From NCBI GenBank assembly GCA_905234075.1, contig CAJOGI010000001.1, positions 186,001 to 250,000 on the forward strand: 64,000 nucleotides of DNA. The letters are read 5' to 3'. This DNA comes from an uncultured Synergistales bacterium. GTDB lineage: Bacteria; Synergistota; Synergistia; Synergistales; Aminobacteriaceae. Position 1 is the stretch's first letter. Every line of letters starts with the position of its first letter. Positions 41,825 through 50,726 of this stretch are shown here, one piece after another. The notes below the pieces were generated by a model. That model was not told the origin of the DNA and searched no databases. It worked only from the letters and a program-made list of their open reading frames with translations. A program made the translations under genes and the position numbers.

Positions 41825-42847
41825 ATGAAAGTAAAAAAGTTTTTTCTTTCTGCTGTTTTATTTTTATTCTTCGCGCTGCTGCCGGCCGGAAAAGTTTTTG
41901 CCGATCTTCCCGAAGCGTCGGTGGAGCTCGCAAAGATGTACGTTACTTATGACTACGACAGGCCATTCTTCATAAACACTAATAAAGACTCTCAAGCTGC
42001 ATATCAATCGCTGAACGACAAGACGATAGCGAATGAAATTGCTCTCATGCAGAACAGGGAAATTTACACTCAAGTGCAGGCTGAACAAGAAATTCAGAAG
42101 TTAATTGATGCCGGACTTGTTCCTGCTTATATTTTAACTAGGGGCACATATTCTTATGACGGAAATATCAACGCCGTTTGCCCGACAATAAACTTGAAGC
42201 TCCGTTCACAGCCGAATAATACTTCAAGAATAGTTGCGGAACTTTTTGGCGGAGAAGTTCAGGAGATCGGTTACATAGCTTACTGTGCCTGCTCGTATCT
42301 AGGCGAATGGACAAACCCTAACGGCAAAAAATGGGTCGCCGTTGAATATACCGATGCTTTTCTCAATGAGAAGCATAAGAGTATCGGCTGGCTTGATAGA
42401 GATTACGTGCGTTTTGTAACAAACGATAATATATTAGAAATTTCACGGCTCATTAATGATATTAAAAGATCAAGCGGCACTCATAAATATGTAAGCACAT
42501 CAACCGGACCGGGCGCGATTATTAACAGCGTTGAAGCAGTACCAGCTGAAACACTAGCAAAGGAATTTGACAACAATCCTTTCAAAGCTGAAAGAATTTA
42601 CAAGGGCAGGACCATAAAAATTACGGGCAAAATTGATAACATCACTATGAAAAACGGAAGCCCTGCAATTCAGTTATCGTTCAGTCCTAAAATTTTGTGC
42701 CTCGTCGCAAATGATGAGCCTTTACTCACTGAAATTGACAGAGGCGATGAGATTGCCATTGAGGGTACTGTCGTAAGCCTCAACGCTCAATCAAAAAGCA
42801 CGGAAGGAATTACGCTGACGGACTGCAAAATAATTTCAGCGGAGTAA
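41825..42847 (+). CDS. exported protein with SH3-like and OB-fold domains
   Basis: A 340-residue protein with signal peptide (FFLSAVLFLFFALLPAGKVFA). The middle (about 115-200) has an SH3-like segment, LKLRSQPNNTSRIVAELFGGE then IGWLDRDYVRFV. The C-terminal 100 residues (KEFDNNPFKAERIYKGRTIKITGKIDNI and GDEIAIEGTVVSLN) match the tRNA_anti-like OB fold seen in small exported proteins. It probably binds an envelope ligand. The start has AGGAGG. The upstream 41632..41824 is AT-rich and lies between divergent genes. Confidence 0.65.
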   Translation: MKVKKFFLSAVLFLFFALLPAGKVFADLPEASVELAKMYVTYDYDRPFFINTNKDSQAAYQSLNDKTIANEIALMQNREIYTQVQAEQEIQKLIDAGLVPAYILTRGTYSYDGNINAVCPTINLKLRSQPNNTSRIVAELFGGEVQEIGYIAYCACSYLGEWTNPNGKKWVAVEYTDAFLNEKHKSIGWLDRDYVRFVTNDNILEISRLINDIKRSSGTHKYVSTSTGPGAIINSVEAVPAETLAKEFDNNPFKAERIYKGRTIKITGKIDNITMKNGSPAIQLSFSPKILCLVANDEPLLTEIDRGDEIAIEGTVVSLNAQSKSTEGITLTDCKIISAE

Positions 42848-42924
42848 AAATTTTCTCTTGACATGAAGTTTGCTTTAAGATTTATTTTTTAATAAAGTTT
42901 ATATTGAAAGGGAGAAAATTTTTC

Positions 42925-43851
42925 ATGAAAAGTTTTTTAGCGTTATTATTAATTTTAGTTTTCGCGGGCACGTCGTTCGCGGAAAGCTCACAGGTCTTTT
43001 TCACAAAGGACATTTCACCGGCCGGCCTTATGGCGATTTACAACAAGCTCGGACGCGAGGCAGAAGGCAGAGTCGCGGTGAAGCTCAGCACGGGCGAGGC
43101 AGGCAACACTCATTATCTTTCGCCTGATTTAATTAAAGAGCTTGTTCAAAAAGTCAAAGGCACTATCGTTGAGTGCAACACTGCTTACGGCGGTTCGAGG
43201 GCATCAACGGCTCTTCACATGCAGGTCGCTGAGGATCACGGCTTCACAAAAATTGCTGACGTTGACATTCTCGACGCAGAAGGCGAAGTCTCTTTGCCTG
43301 TTACCGGCGGCAAGCACTTAAAAGAAGACGTAGTAGGCTCGCACTTCAAAAATTATGACTTCGTTTTAGTTTTAACTCACTTCAAAGGCCATGCTATGGG
43401 CGGTTTCGGCGGAGCGTTGAAAAATATTTCAATCGGTTTTGCATCGCCTCGCGGAAAAGTCATAATTCACACGGCCGGCACGAAAGAAAGCGGCTCAATC
43501 TGGTACGACAAACAGGACGACTTTTTAGAGTCAATGGCTGAAGCGGCTAAGGCAGTTTCCGACAGCATGGACGGCGGCAAAAAAATCATGTACATCAGCG
43601 TGATGAATCATTTAAGCGTTGACTGCGACTGCGACGGAAATCCGGCAAAGCCCGACATGCACGACATCGGCATACTTGGCTCGCTTGACCCTGTTGCGCT
43701 TGATCAGGCTTGCGTTGATTTAGTCTACAAAGCCCCCGACGGCCAGTCTTTAATTAAGAGAATGGAATCAAGGCACGGCATTCACACTGTCGAACACGCC
43801 GCAGAAATCGGACTTGGAAATAGAGAATACGATTTAATTAGCATTGATTAA
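42925..43851 (+). CDS. exported DUF362-family protein
   Basis: About 308 residues from the ATG at 42925 (AGGGAG upstream; an earlier TTG in frame lacks a site). It has a signal peptide (SFLALLLILVFAGTSFA) followed by the DUF362 domain: VAVKLSTGEAGNTHYLSPDLIKELV, VGSHFKNYDFVLVLTHFKGHAMGGFGGALKNISIG and GSLDPVALDQACVDLVY. Cytoplasmic relatives often carry 4Fe-4S clusters; here the only Cys-rich spot is DCDCDG, without ferredoxin repeats. It is likely in an operon with the permease gene that follows by ten bases. Confidence 0.8.
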   Translation: MKSFLALLLILVFAGTSFAESSQVFFTKDISPAGLMAIYNKLGREAEGRVAVKLSTGEAGNTHYLSPDLIKELVQKVKGTIVECNTAYGGSRASTALHMQVAEDHGFTKIADVDILDAEGEVSLPVTGGKHLKEDVVGSHFKNYDFVLVLTHFKGHAMGGFGGALKNISIGFASPRGKVIIHTAGTKESGSIWYDKQDDFLESMAEAAKAVSDSMDGGKKIMYISVMNHLSVDCDCDGNPAKPDMHDIGILGSLDPVALDQACVDLVYKAPDGQSLIKRMESRHGIHTVEHAAEIGLGNREYDLISID

Positions 43852-43860
43852 AATTTTAGT

Positions 43861-44766
43861 GTGAAGATTTTTTACAGAGAGTTTATTTATCTTTGGTATT
43901 ATTTCACCCTTCAGCTTGAGCAGATTTATATTTACTGGCTGCTGGGAATGGCTATAGGCTCTTTTGTCTCAGTCTTCGGCAAGAAAAAAATTCACGAAAT
44001 TTTTTCATCGTTGAGCGAAAAAAAATTGAGCCTCTTCGGGATTGTTCCTGCGTGTATTCTGGGCATAGCTTCGCCGCTCTGCATGTACGGGACAATTCCT
44101 ATAGCCGCGTCATTTTCAGAAAAAGGCATGAGGGAAGATTGGCTAGCGTCCTTCATGATGGCTTCGATTTTATTAAATCCTCAATTAATAATTTACAGCA
44201 CCGCGCTTGGCCGGACGGCATTAATAATTAGAATAGCATCGTGCTTTTTTTGCGGAGTCTGCGCCGGGCTTGCGGTAAATCTTTATAAAAAGCTGACGGG
44301 CAAAAATTTTTTCAGCTTTTCAGGATTTTATGAAATTTCCAACCGCGACACGGATCCTAATATTTTTTTGCGTTACATAAAAAATTTCGGCAGAAATGTA
44401 AAAGCGACGGGATTATATTTTTTGCTTGGAATTTTTTTGACGGCGTTATTCATGCGTTACGTGCCGGCTGAAAGTTTTGCGCGTTTATTCGGGCGTAAAA
44501 ACGGCTTCGGGGTTTTAATGGCGGCGACAATCGGCGTACCTTTATATGCCTGCGGAGGCGGAACGATTCCGCTGTTAATTCAATGGCTTGCTGACGGAAT
44601 GAGCATGGCGAGCGCGAGTGCTTTCATGATTACCGGCCCTGCTACAAAAATTACGAATTTAGGCGCGTTAAAAATTGTCTTAGGCTTTAGAAAATTTATT
44701 GCTTATCTGCTTTTCGTCATAGCTTACTCGTTAATTAACGGGCTTGTCGTTGATATTTTATCGTAA
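43861..44766 (+). CDS. permease of the DUF318/ArsP-like superfamily
   Basis: A 301-residue membrane protein starting at a GTG. It has about eight membrane segments, with the two paired family signatures GIASPLCMYGTIPIAASF and GVPLYACGGGTIPLLIQWL, and MITGPATKITNLGALKIV near the end. Relatives transport arsenicals or divalent metals; Cys residues in CMYGT and ACGGG fit such a role. The substrate is not determined. It lies ten bases after the DUF362 gene. Confidence 0.8.
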   Translation: MKIFYREFIYLWYYFTLQLEQIYIYWLLGMAIGSFVSVFGKKKIHEIFSSLSEKKLSLFGIVPACILGIASPLCMYGTIPIAASFSEKGMREDWLASFMMASILLNPQLIIYSTALGRTALIIRIASCFFCGVCAGLAVNLYKKLTGKNFFSFSGFYEISNRDTDPNIFLRYIKNFGRNVKATGLYFLLGIFLTALFMRYVPAESFARLFGRKNGFGVLMAATIGVPLYACGGGTIPLLIQWLADGMSMASASAFMITGPATKITNLGALKIVLGFRKFIAYLLFVIAYSLINGLVVDILS

Positions 44767-44826
44767 ATACAACTGCTTCCCATTCTATTAGTGTTTATTT
44801 TATCACATGTATTTTCACCCCTCTGC

Positions 44827-44832
44827 TATAAT
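44827..44832 (+). promoter_or_regulatory. extended -10 promoter ahead of 44873 gene
   Basis: TGCTATAAT with an AT-rich upstream region and no strong -35. It lies about 40 bases before the start codon. Confidence 0.45.
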
Positions 44833-44872
44833 TCTTTCAGCATTAAAATTTTTTAACAGGAGGGAATTTTTC

Positions 44873-45493
44873 ATGAAAAGAAAAATTTTAGCGGTCTTGT
44901 TAGTTCTTGCTGTAATGTTCTCAATGGGCGCGGCCAAGAAAGATGATGAAATAAAGCGCATGGGAATTTTTATCAGCAACTTCACGGAGCTTGGAATGCT
45001 TGATTTTGATTTAGAGGAAGAAGGCCCGGACGAAATTTTACACTTGGGCGACCCGTATAACATGGGCGAGTTAATCAAGTTCGGAATCGGCCACAACATA
45101 ATCAACAATAAAAAATTGATTCAAAAATGCACACGGAAAAATTGCGAGTTCGGCTCTTCGACAATCGCAAAAGAAAGCGTCGCTGCGTCAGTCCGAAAAT
45201 ATTTTGACCTGCCCGTTAAACATCAAAAAGTAATGGGCGACATTCCTCAAGTTGATTATGACGGCAAGTTATATCACTTCGACAAACGCGACTGGGCAAA
45301 CGACACGATTTATTATGCTGACGTTCAGCACGTTGAAAAGGGCAAAAATTTTGTAACTATGGAGGGCGAACTCTACGAGCTTGAAAACCCCAAGCACCGT
45401 CCGGCTACTTTCGTCGCGAAGGCCAAGCCCTATAAATTTAATAATAAAAATACGTGGGCTATTTTGTCGTTAAGCGTCGAATGGCAGGAATAA
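44873..45493 (+). CDS. exported protein of unknown function
   Basis: About 206 residues from the ATG at 44873, preceded by AGGAGG (the open frame runs further upstream without a ribosome site). It has a signal peptide (ILAVLLVLAVMFSMGAA). The mature part has ISNFTELGMLDFDLEEEG, RKNCEFGSSTIAKESV and YDGKLYHFDKRDWAND. I do not recognise a family. It is a single-gene unit with its own promoter and terminator. Confidence 0.6.
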   Translation: MKRKILAVLLVLAVMFSMGAAKKDDEIKRMGIFISNFTELGMLDFDLEEEGPDEILHLGDPYNMGELIKFGIGHNIINNKKLIQKCTRKNCEFGSSTIAKESVAASVRKYFDLPVKHQKVMGDIPQVDYDGKLYHFDKRDWANDTIYYADVQHVEKGKNFVTMEGELYELENPKHRPATFVAKAKPYKFNNKNTWAILSLSVEWQE

Positions 45494-45506
45494 ATTTTTC
45501 AGAGCA

Positions 45507-45537
45507 GCCGCAGATTTTTCATGCGGCACTTTTTTTG
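45507..45537 (+). terminator. terminator after 44873 gene
   Basis: GCCGCA pairs with TGCGGC around a nine-base loop, followed by TTTTTTT. Confidence 0.85.
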
Positions 45538-45542
45538 TCCAT

Positions 45543-45566
45543 AAAAAAAACCGCCCTTTAAGCGGT
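45543..45566 (-). terminator. terminator of tRNA-Cys
   Basis: On the minus strand ACCGC pairs with GCGGT and is followed by eight T residues. It lies 50 bases after the tRNA 3' end. Confidence 0.85.
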
Positions 45567-45617
45567 CTTAATAATATTCTATTTTTAAATTTTTCGTTCG
45601 ATTAGATTTCATTTATC

Positions 45618-45691
45618 TGGAGGCGGCACCCAGATTCGAACTGGGGGTAAAGGATTTGCAGTCCTCTGCCTTACCACTTGGCTATACCGCC
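45618..45691 (-). tRNA. tRNA-Cys (GCA)
   Basis: Minus-strand cloverleaf. The acceptor GGCGGTA pairs with TGCCGCC, the D-arm is GCCAAGTGGTAAGGC, the anticodon arm is GAGGA CTGCAAA TCCTT with anticodon GCA, and the T-arm CCCAG TTCGAAT CTGGG. T is the discriminator base and CCA is encoded at 45618..45620. Confidence 0.97.
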
Positions 45692-45706
45692 TTGTTACAA
45701 TGGATA

Positions 45707-45735
45707 ATTTTAATAAGTGATTGTTATTTCGTCAA
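45707..45735 (-). promoter_or_regulatory. tRNA-Cys promoter
   Basis: TTGACG (45730..45735), 17 bases, TAAAAT (45707..45712) on the minus strand, sixteen bases ahead of the tRNA. It begins right after the permease stop. Confidence 0.8.
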
Positions 45736-45748
45736 GATAGAAATTTAT

Positions 45749-46864
45749 CTAATTCACTTTTTTTCTTGACGCTTTAACTTTTTTAGCGGCATTTGAGATT
45801 TTTGCTTTCACTGTCTCGACAACATCAGACTTCTGAATTTTTTCGGACGGAATTTTTTTCACGGACTCTCCGCTTCCGATTAAAACGGCGATTGAATGAA
45901 GGCTCTGAATGTTTTCGCAGACAATCTTAATAATTGAGATTATCGGAGTTGAAAGCAGCGCACCGGGTATTCCCCAAATCATTCCCCATAATAATAACGA
46001 AAGCAAAATCACAACGGGACTTACGCCCAGCCTGTCGCCGACTACTTTAGGCGTTATTATATTTCCTATCGTAATTTGAATGGCTGTCAGCGAGAGCAAA
46101 ACTAGAAGAGGCTTGAAAAGTCCCGGTGAAAATTGAATAACCGCCATAATGACCGGCGGAATGGTAGCTATTATTGAGCCTACTGTAGGAATAAAATTCA
46201 AAAGGAACGTTAAAACGCCCCAGCCTGCAGCAAGCTGAACGCCGAACACCGTCAGGACTATCCATGCACACACGCCCGTAGCAAAGCTGATAAGAGCAAG
46301 CGTGCCTAAATATCTGCTGACCTGCTCTGAAATCGTCGAGAGAATTTTTTTCACGCGCTTGGCGTTCTGTCTGAAAGCCTTTTCGATTTTATCGTCAAGG
46401 TACGGTGCTTCAATCAACATGAACATCAAGAAAACGAACGTCATCACGAATTTACTTGAAAGCGCGATTATTAATGACGAAATATCTTTCGCGTTGTCTT
46501 TCAAAATTCCCATCCAGTTGAAATTTTTTACGGCTTCGGGCGGAACGCTCAAGACCTCCATTAAAGTACTAAGCCATTCAATTAATTTATCTGAATAAAG
46601 GGCGTAAACATGTCCAAATTCAACGACCTGTGCGGCAATAAATTTGAACCCTGCAAGCCCGATACATGTCAAAATCGAAAATACGAGAGCCACGTTAAGC
46701 CATGCGTTAAGACGCAGGGTTCTCCCTATCTGCACAACGGGCCGCAGCATCTGAAGAATAAACCACGCAATAACAAGAGGGATAAAAACATTGCTCGCTA
46801 TGTGAAGAACTGAGCAAAGCGCAATAGACGACAGAAAAATCAACAGGGCAAGAAGCATTTTCAT
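45749..46864 (-). CDS. AI-2E/PerM-family permease
   Basis: A 371-residue inner-membrane protein with about seven to eight membrane segments. Family blocks are FIPLVIAWFILQMLRPVV, a central loop region, LLNFIPTVGSIIATIPPVIMAVIQF and GNIITPKVVGDRLGVSPVVILLSLLLWGMIWGIPGALLSTPI. The family contains AI-2 exporters, Na+/H+ antiporters and proteins of unknown role. The ATG overlaps the stop of the TraF-like gene (ATGA), so it is translated as the last gene of the type IV secretion operon. A Lys-rich tail ends the protein. Confidence 0.85.
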   Translation of the reverse strand: MKMLLALLIFLSSIALCSVLHIASNVFIPLVIAWFILQMLRPVVQIGRTLRLNAWLNVALVFSILTCIGLAGFKFIAAQVVEFGHVYALYSDKLIEWLSTLMEVLSVPPEAVKNFNWMGILKDNAKDISSLIIALSSKFVMTFVFLMFMLIEAPYLDDKIEKAFRQNAKRVKKILSTISEQVSRYLGTLALISFATGVCAWIVLTVFGVQLAAGWGVLTFLLNFIPTVGSIIATIPPVIMAVIQFSPGLFKPLLVLLSLTAIQITIGNIITPKVVGDRLGVSPVVILLSLLLWGMIWGIPGALLSTPIISIIKIVCENIQSLHSIAVLIGSGESVKKIPSEKIQKSDVVETVKAKISNAAKKVKASRKKVN

Positions 46865-47418
46865 TGAGATTTTTTCATCTCCTGTTCTTTGTTCTCAAAT
46901 ACTAAATCCGAAGTAAATATCAGCACTGCTTTTCGGCACTTATCAATCCTTGCAGGTCCAAGATAACGAGAGTCAAAACCGCGAGCGACATCGCTTGTAA
47001 GCCACACTTCATCAGAAGCAAGTTTAATAGGGAGCGGGTATGTTTCTAATTTAGTGCCTATATTGTCCGTAGACAGTGCCACACTGTGATTAAGAATTTT
47101 TCCGGCTGCTATTTCGTAGCCCTCGCTTGAAAGTTCGATTAAGTCGCCGGGAAGTCCCGCAATGCGCTTCAAAAACGGAATCTCCCTGCCCCGCTTATCT
47201 TTCCAGCGATATATTTCGGGCACCCAGTCCGTAAATTTGAAAGCCTCAAGCGGAAGTTGAACAACGTCGCCGTAAGTAAATTCATCATCTGAAATCCACC
47301 AGAAACCTAAAGGGACAGACGAGCTGATATTAATCACAATTCTTCCAGTGAAAAACGGAGCGGCCAAGACCGCCCCGATAATAATCACTGAAAGTACAAA
47401 TTTTCTGTTGAAGTTCAT
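46861..47418 (-). CDS. traF: TraF-like S26 signal peptidase of the type IV secretion operon
   Basis: A 185-residue protein with one N-terminal membrane segment (LSVIIIGAVLAAPFFTG). The S26 catalytic Ser is in NISSSVPLGFWW and the catalytic Lys in IPFLKRIAGLPGDLIEL. The last block DVARGFDSRYLGPA is typical of TraF. In RP4, TraF trims the C-terminus of the TrbC pilin and closes it into a ring. Its presence with a trbC-like gene here supports the same maturation. It lies two bases after trbI. Confidence 0.88.
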   Translation of the reverse strand: MNFNRKFVLSVIIIGAVLAAPFFTGRIVINISSSVPLGFWWISDDEFTYGDVVQLPLEAFKFTDWVPEIYRWKDKRGREIPFLKRIAGLPGDLIELSSEGYEIAAGKILNHSVALSTDNIGTKLETYPLPIKLASDEVWLTSDVARGFDSRYLGPARIDKCRKAVLIFTSDLVFENKEQEMKKSQ

Positions 47419-47419
47419 C

Positions 47420-48715
47420 TTATCTGCGCCAGCTCTTCGGGAAAATCATGTCGCGCTGTACCATCATAACAAATCTGGTACCCGGCCTGATGGTTATGGT
47501 CGGCTGACGCTGCAATTCGCGCTGAATTATCTGCGTCATCACTTCTCCGATGGCAGTTGCAACTCTCGTAGATAAAACGTCTCCGACACTGCGGTTATTA
47601 TTATTGTTATTGTTGTTGTTATTATTATTGTTGTTGTTCGGCTGGGCAAGTTCAACGCCTGCACCGATTAACGACACCAATAACGCTGAAGACAGAAGCG
47701 AACCTAAATGATTGTTGACTTTTCCTTTTAAGCCCGCATAGCCTGACTGATCCGAAGCGTTAAGATTATCAAGAATAAGCGATGTGCCGTCCGGGAATAT
47801 CAGTCTGTTCCATACGATTAAAGCTCTGTTCTGCCCGTATGCTATCTGATTGTCATAATTTCCGATGACTCTGGTGCCTCGCGGAATTAAAAGATAACGC
47901 CCCGTAACAGTATCCCAGACGTTTTCAGAAACCTGCCCGATAGCATTGCCGGGTAAATCCGAATTAAGACCTGATACAAGCACGCACGGAATTATAGTTC
48001 CAGCTTTAACTTCAAATCTGCTGACAGGGTTACTCACTGAATTTTGAGAATACTCCACCGGCCTGGCTTGATTGCGGAAAGCGTCTTTCCTGCCCCAGCC
48101 GTTTGGGTCCATCGCAGAGATATTCGCGCTGGATCCGCCGCCTCCCTCGTCGCCCATATCCATTCCCATTCCTGACGACATAGCGGATTCGCTTCCGCCT
48201 GCCATTGCAGAGTCAACGGCCTCCACGTTTGACATCGCGTCAGTATTGCTGCTCGCGGCAGACACTGAAGTAGCAGAAGTAGCGGCTGCCATTCGGCTAT
48301 CATGAGCATCTCTCCTTACCTGTGAAATCCAAGGCATTCTTCCGTACGCAGGAACGACCGAACGGCGCGGCTGCTGAGGCACGGGCACATAAATAATCTG
48401 CGGCTGCTGCGGCTGAGGTGTCGGTGCGCCTAAATCTTCCGGCGGTTCAGGTTCAGGGTCCGGCTGACGAAGCTCAATAGGCGGAATAACTGCGGTACTC
48501 ATTGCAGGCTTGACAGTAATATCCTTCGGCGCACTTCCTCCGGTTATGGGCTGTTCTGAGGTCAGAATTGCTCCCGCTACGAGGAGAAAAACCGCCGCGC
48601 CCCCCGCAAATACAAAGAGAGCTATACGTTTTGCGGAAGAGCTTGCCATTTTCGTTTTACCGGCAAGCGGCTCAAAGCGGTCCAGCTTGTTCTGTTCAAA
48701 TTCATTTTCCTGCAT
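47420..48715 (-). CDS. trbI: type IV secretion protein TrbI/VirB10
   Basis: A 431-residue protein. It has a short cytoplasmic start, one membrane segment (IALFVFAGGAAVFLLVAGAIL, about 31-51), a Pro-rich periplasmic stretch (QPDPEPEPPEDLGAPTPQP), a Ser/Ala/Met-rich linker, and the conserved C-terminal domain from EVKAGTIIPCVLVSGLNSDLPG through RYLLIPRGTRVIGNYD and LQRQPTITIRPGTRF. It spans the envelope and forms the outer core ring with TrbG. A run of 15 Asn (codons AAC and AAT, 47594..47638) interrupts the domain near GAGVELAQP, where the antenna region is expected. Confidence 0.92.
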   Translation of the reverse strand: MQENEFEQNKLDRFEPLAGKTKMASSSAKRIALFVFAGGAAVFLLVAGAILTSEQPITGGSAPKDITVKPAMSTAVIPPIELRQPDPEPEPPEDLGAPTPQPQQPQIIYVPVPQQPRRSVVPAYGRMPWISQVRRDAHDSRMAAATSATSVSAASSNTDAMSNVEAVDSAMAGGSESAMSSGMGMDMGDEGGGGSSANISAMDPNGWGRKDAFRNQARPVEYSQNSVSNPVSRFEVKAGTIIPCVLVSGLNSDLPGNAIGQVSENVWDTVTGRYLLIPRGTRVIGNYDNQIAYGQNRALIVWNRLIFPDGTSLILDNLNASDQSGYAGLKGKVNNHLGSLLSSALLVSLIGAGVELAQPNNNNNNNNNNNNNNNRSVGDVLSTRVATAIGEVMTQIIQRELQRQPTITIRPGTRFVMMVQRDMIFPKSWRR

Positions 48716-48718
48716 TGA

Positions 48719-49951
48719 TTAACGATACCTCCGTTTTTCCGATTGCTTCGCTGTCTGCCGCAGAATTTCTTCCTCACGGTTCGCCTTTATATTAGTGTCA
48801 ACTAATTTTTCTTTGCGCGTGATTACTACAGTTCTTGAGCCTACTCTTAAATATGCCTTGTCGAAAAGTCTGTCAACGACATAATAGCGGCCCTTCACGC
48901 GATAGTTTGCCATAGCGGGCTTTCTGTCAACAACAATATAAAATGCCGGCGTTTCGCTAAATCTCAAAGGCATACGGATATAAGTTTTTAAGCCGTCGTC
49001 AAAAACAGCGGACGGGCACCAGTCAACCTTGCTCTTGTTTGTAATCGAGTACTGCGTGTAAAGGTCCTCAAATTCTAACGAGTCAGTGCCCGACTGAAGC
49101 TCATCTTCAAGCTCCTTTTGAGGGCGCGCAGCGGCTTGGCTGTTCACAAAGATCGTAGATAAATCATTCATGTTGTACGAGAACGCAACTCCGCGAAGAT
49201 AATTAGCTCCGTCAGTAGACGTGAAGTCAAGGTTATAAGTTCTTCTGTCGGTGTGAATAAGCATATTTGTTGAAATGCCAGGCTGTAACGGCTTGACAAC
49301 GATGTGAGAAACAGGCTGCCCGTTCTTCATTGACTGAGAGGGCGAGAACTGCCAGCGCGTAGTATCACCGGCGTGAATACCCATAATTGATTCGCCGGGC
49401 TCAAGGGCAATGTCAGTCATTCTGAGCGGTCTGCATGTTATGACGGGAACAACTTCGCCGTAAGGATAAATTACATAACCCTGCTCGCCGATGAAAGGAT
49501 TTGTAGCGTCTTTAGCATCGTCAAAGCCCTTTCTCATGTCAAAGACAAGCGAGTCATAGCGGCGCAGTTTTATTTCCTTGTCCATTTTTTCCCACTGCTG
49601 AATACGAGCGCGTTCCTCGCGGGCTTCCTGCAATGCGTGCTGATAATCTTCATACTGTCTATAATCATTCTGAGGATCATTCGTGGCAGTACTCAGCGGC
49701 GAACCGTCATTGAGAATATTCTGCTGCTGTTGCTGCTGTTGCTGCTGGTAGTAATAATTATAGCTGTCGCCGACTCCGATTTCAGAAGGAAGAATTATCT
49801 GCCCAGTTTCAGGATTGTAGCCTACCTCCATAGGAGCAGCCGGAGCAGGAGCCTGAGCCGCGTCAGGAGCAACAGCATCAGCCGCAAAAATTACGGCAGG
49901 GAAAGCAAGTAATACTAATAAAAACGTAACAATACCGCGAATTAATTTCAT
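48719..49951 (-). CDS. trbG: type IV secretion protein TrbG/VirB9
   Basis: A 410-residue periplasmic protein with signal peptide (IVTFLLVLLAFPAVIFAADA). An N-terminal low-complexity part contains nine Gln in a row (49721..49747). The VirB9 domain (from about 140) has YPYGEVVPVITCRPLRMTDIALEPGE, TNMLIHTDRRTYNLDF and the C-terminal FDDGLKTYIRMPLRF, YRVKGRYYVVDRLFDKAYLRVGSRTVVIT. It forms the outer-membrane core with TrbI. No lipoprotein VirB7 or TrbH gene is evident. Confidence 0.92.
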   Translation of the reverse strand: MKLIRGIVTFLLVLLAFPAVIFAADAVAPDAAQAPAPAAPMEVGYNPETGQIILPSEIGVGDSYNYYYQQQQQQQQQNILNDGSPLSTATNDPQNDYRQYEDYQHALQEAREERARIQQWEKMDKEIKLRRYDSLVFDMRKGFDDAKDATNPFIGEQGYVIYPYGEVVPVITCRPLRMTDIALEPGESIMGIHAGDTTRWQFSPSQSMKNGQPVSHIVVKPLQPGISTNMLIHTDRRTYNLDFTSTDGANYLRGVAFSYNMNDLSTIFVNSQAAARPQKELEDELQSGTDSLEFEDLYTQYSITNKSKVDWCPSAVFDDGLKTYIRMPLRFSETPAFYIVVDRKPAMANYRVKGRYYVVDRLFDKAYLRVGSRTVVITRKEKLVDTNIKANREEEILRQTAKQSEKRRYR

Positions 49952-49971
49952 AATTGAATTAACCTCATTCC

Positions 49972-50688
49972 TTAATTATTAACAATATCTTGAGCCATAT
50001 TTAACTCAGTTAAATAAATCCCCAAAGGATTTTTAATTATTTCTGCCACATCCTGAGCAGGCGAAATAGCTATCGATACAATAGCACGCCACTCGGTTGT
50101 ATTCTGTATAGTTCCGCCGCTAACTTCTTTCTCCGTCCAAAGTATCTGCCATGATTTTCCGTCAGTACCGACACCTAAGACTGAAACTATTTCAACCAGA
50201 ATTGCGCGCTTCTGCTCGTTGTTGAATGGGTCATTTTCACGATAATAGTGAGTTACTATATCTTCTGCCGCACTGCCTGTTGCCAAGTAGTTGTAGACTT
50301 CATCAACCATTCTGCGCTGTGCATAAGGATCGGCCACTATCGTCTTGAAGTTCGTGATAAAACGGCTCAAAGCGGCAATAATAACCCGCTGGTCATTCGG
50401 CGATACTTGGGTTGCCGGCTTTATCGCAACTGAATACCCCTGCTTGTCAACCTGCACGACGTAAGGCGTAACTTTGTTCTGGCTCGACTGCCATATCATT
50501 AATGCCCCGAAGCAAAGAGACAGCAGCAGCAGAAGAAAACAAATCTGTCTCCAGCGTGCTGCCTCGTTGACGGCCGCGCCATAGCGATCCCCGTATTCCT
50601 TCCGGGCGGAAAGGTAGGGATTTTCCATTGCCTCTTGCCTTTCCTTTTCCTTTTTTTTGCTAAAAAATGACATTTTAGGCTTATTCAC
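49972..50688 (-). CDS. trbF: type IV secretion protein TrbF/VirB8
   Basis: A 238-residue inner-membrane protein. It has a basic cytoplasmic start, one membrane segment (ICFLLLLLSLCFGALMIWQ, about 49-67) and a periplasmic NTF2-like domain with VTPYVVQVDKQG, FITNFKTIVADPYAQRRMVDEVYNYL and SWQILWTEKEV. It assembles the inner part of the channel. It is next to trbG as in other Trb systems. Confidence 0.92.
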   Translation of the reverse strand: MNKPKMSFFSKKKEKERQEAMENPYLSARKEYGDRYGAAVNEAARWRQICFLLLLLSLCFGALMIWQSSQNKVTPYVVQVDKQGYSVAIKPATQVSPNDQRVIIAALSRFITNFKTIVADPYAQRRMVDEVYNYLATGSAAEDIVTHYYRENDPFNNEQKRAILVEIVSVLGVGTDGKSWQILWTEKEVSGGTIQNTTEWRAIVSIAISPAQDVAEIIKNPLGIYLTELNMAQDIVNN

Positions 50689-50726
50689 TCCCTTATAAAA
50701 TTCCCAATAATAATAACACTAAACCG

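Noticed and set aside
47594-47641. AAC/AAT run as a sequencing artefact or frameshift site
   Set aside because: It is in frame, mixes both Asn codons, and the VirB10 domain continues correctly on both sides.
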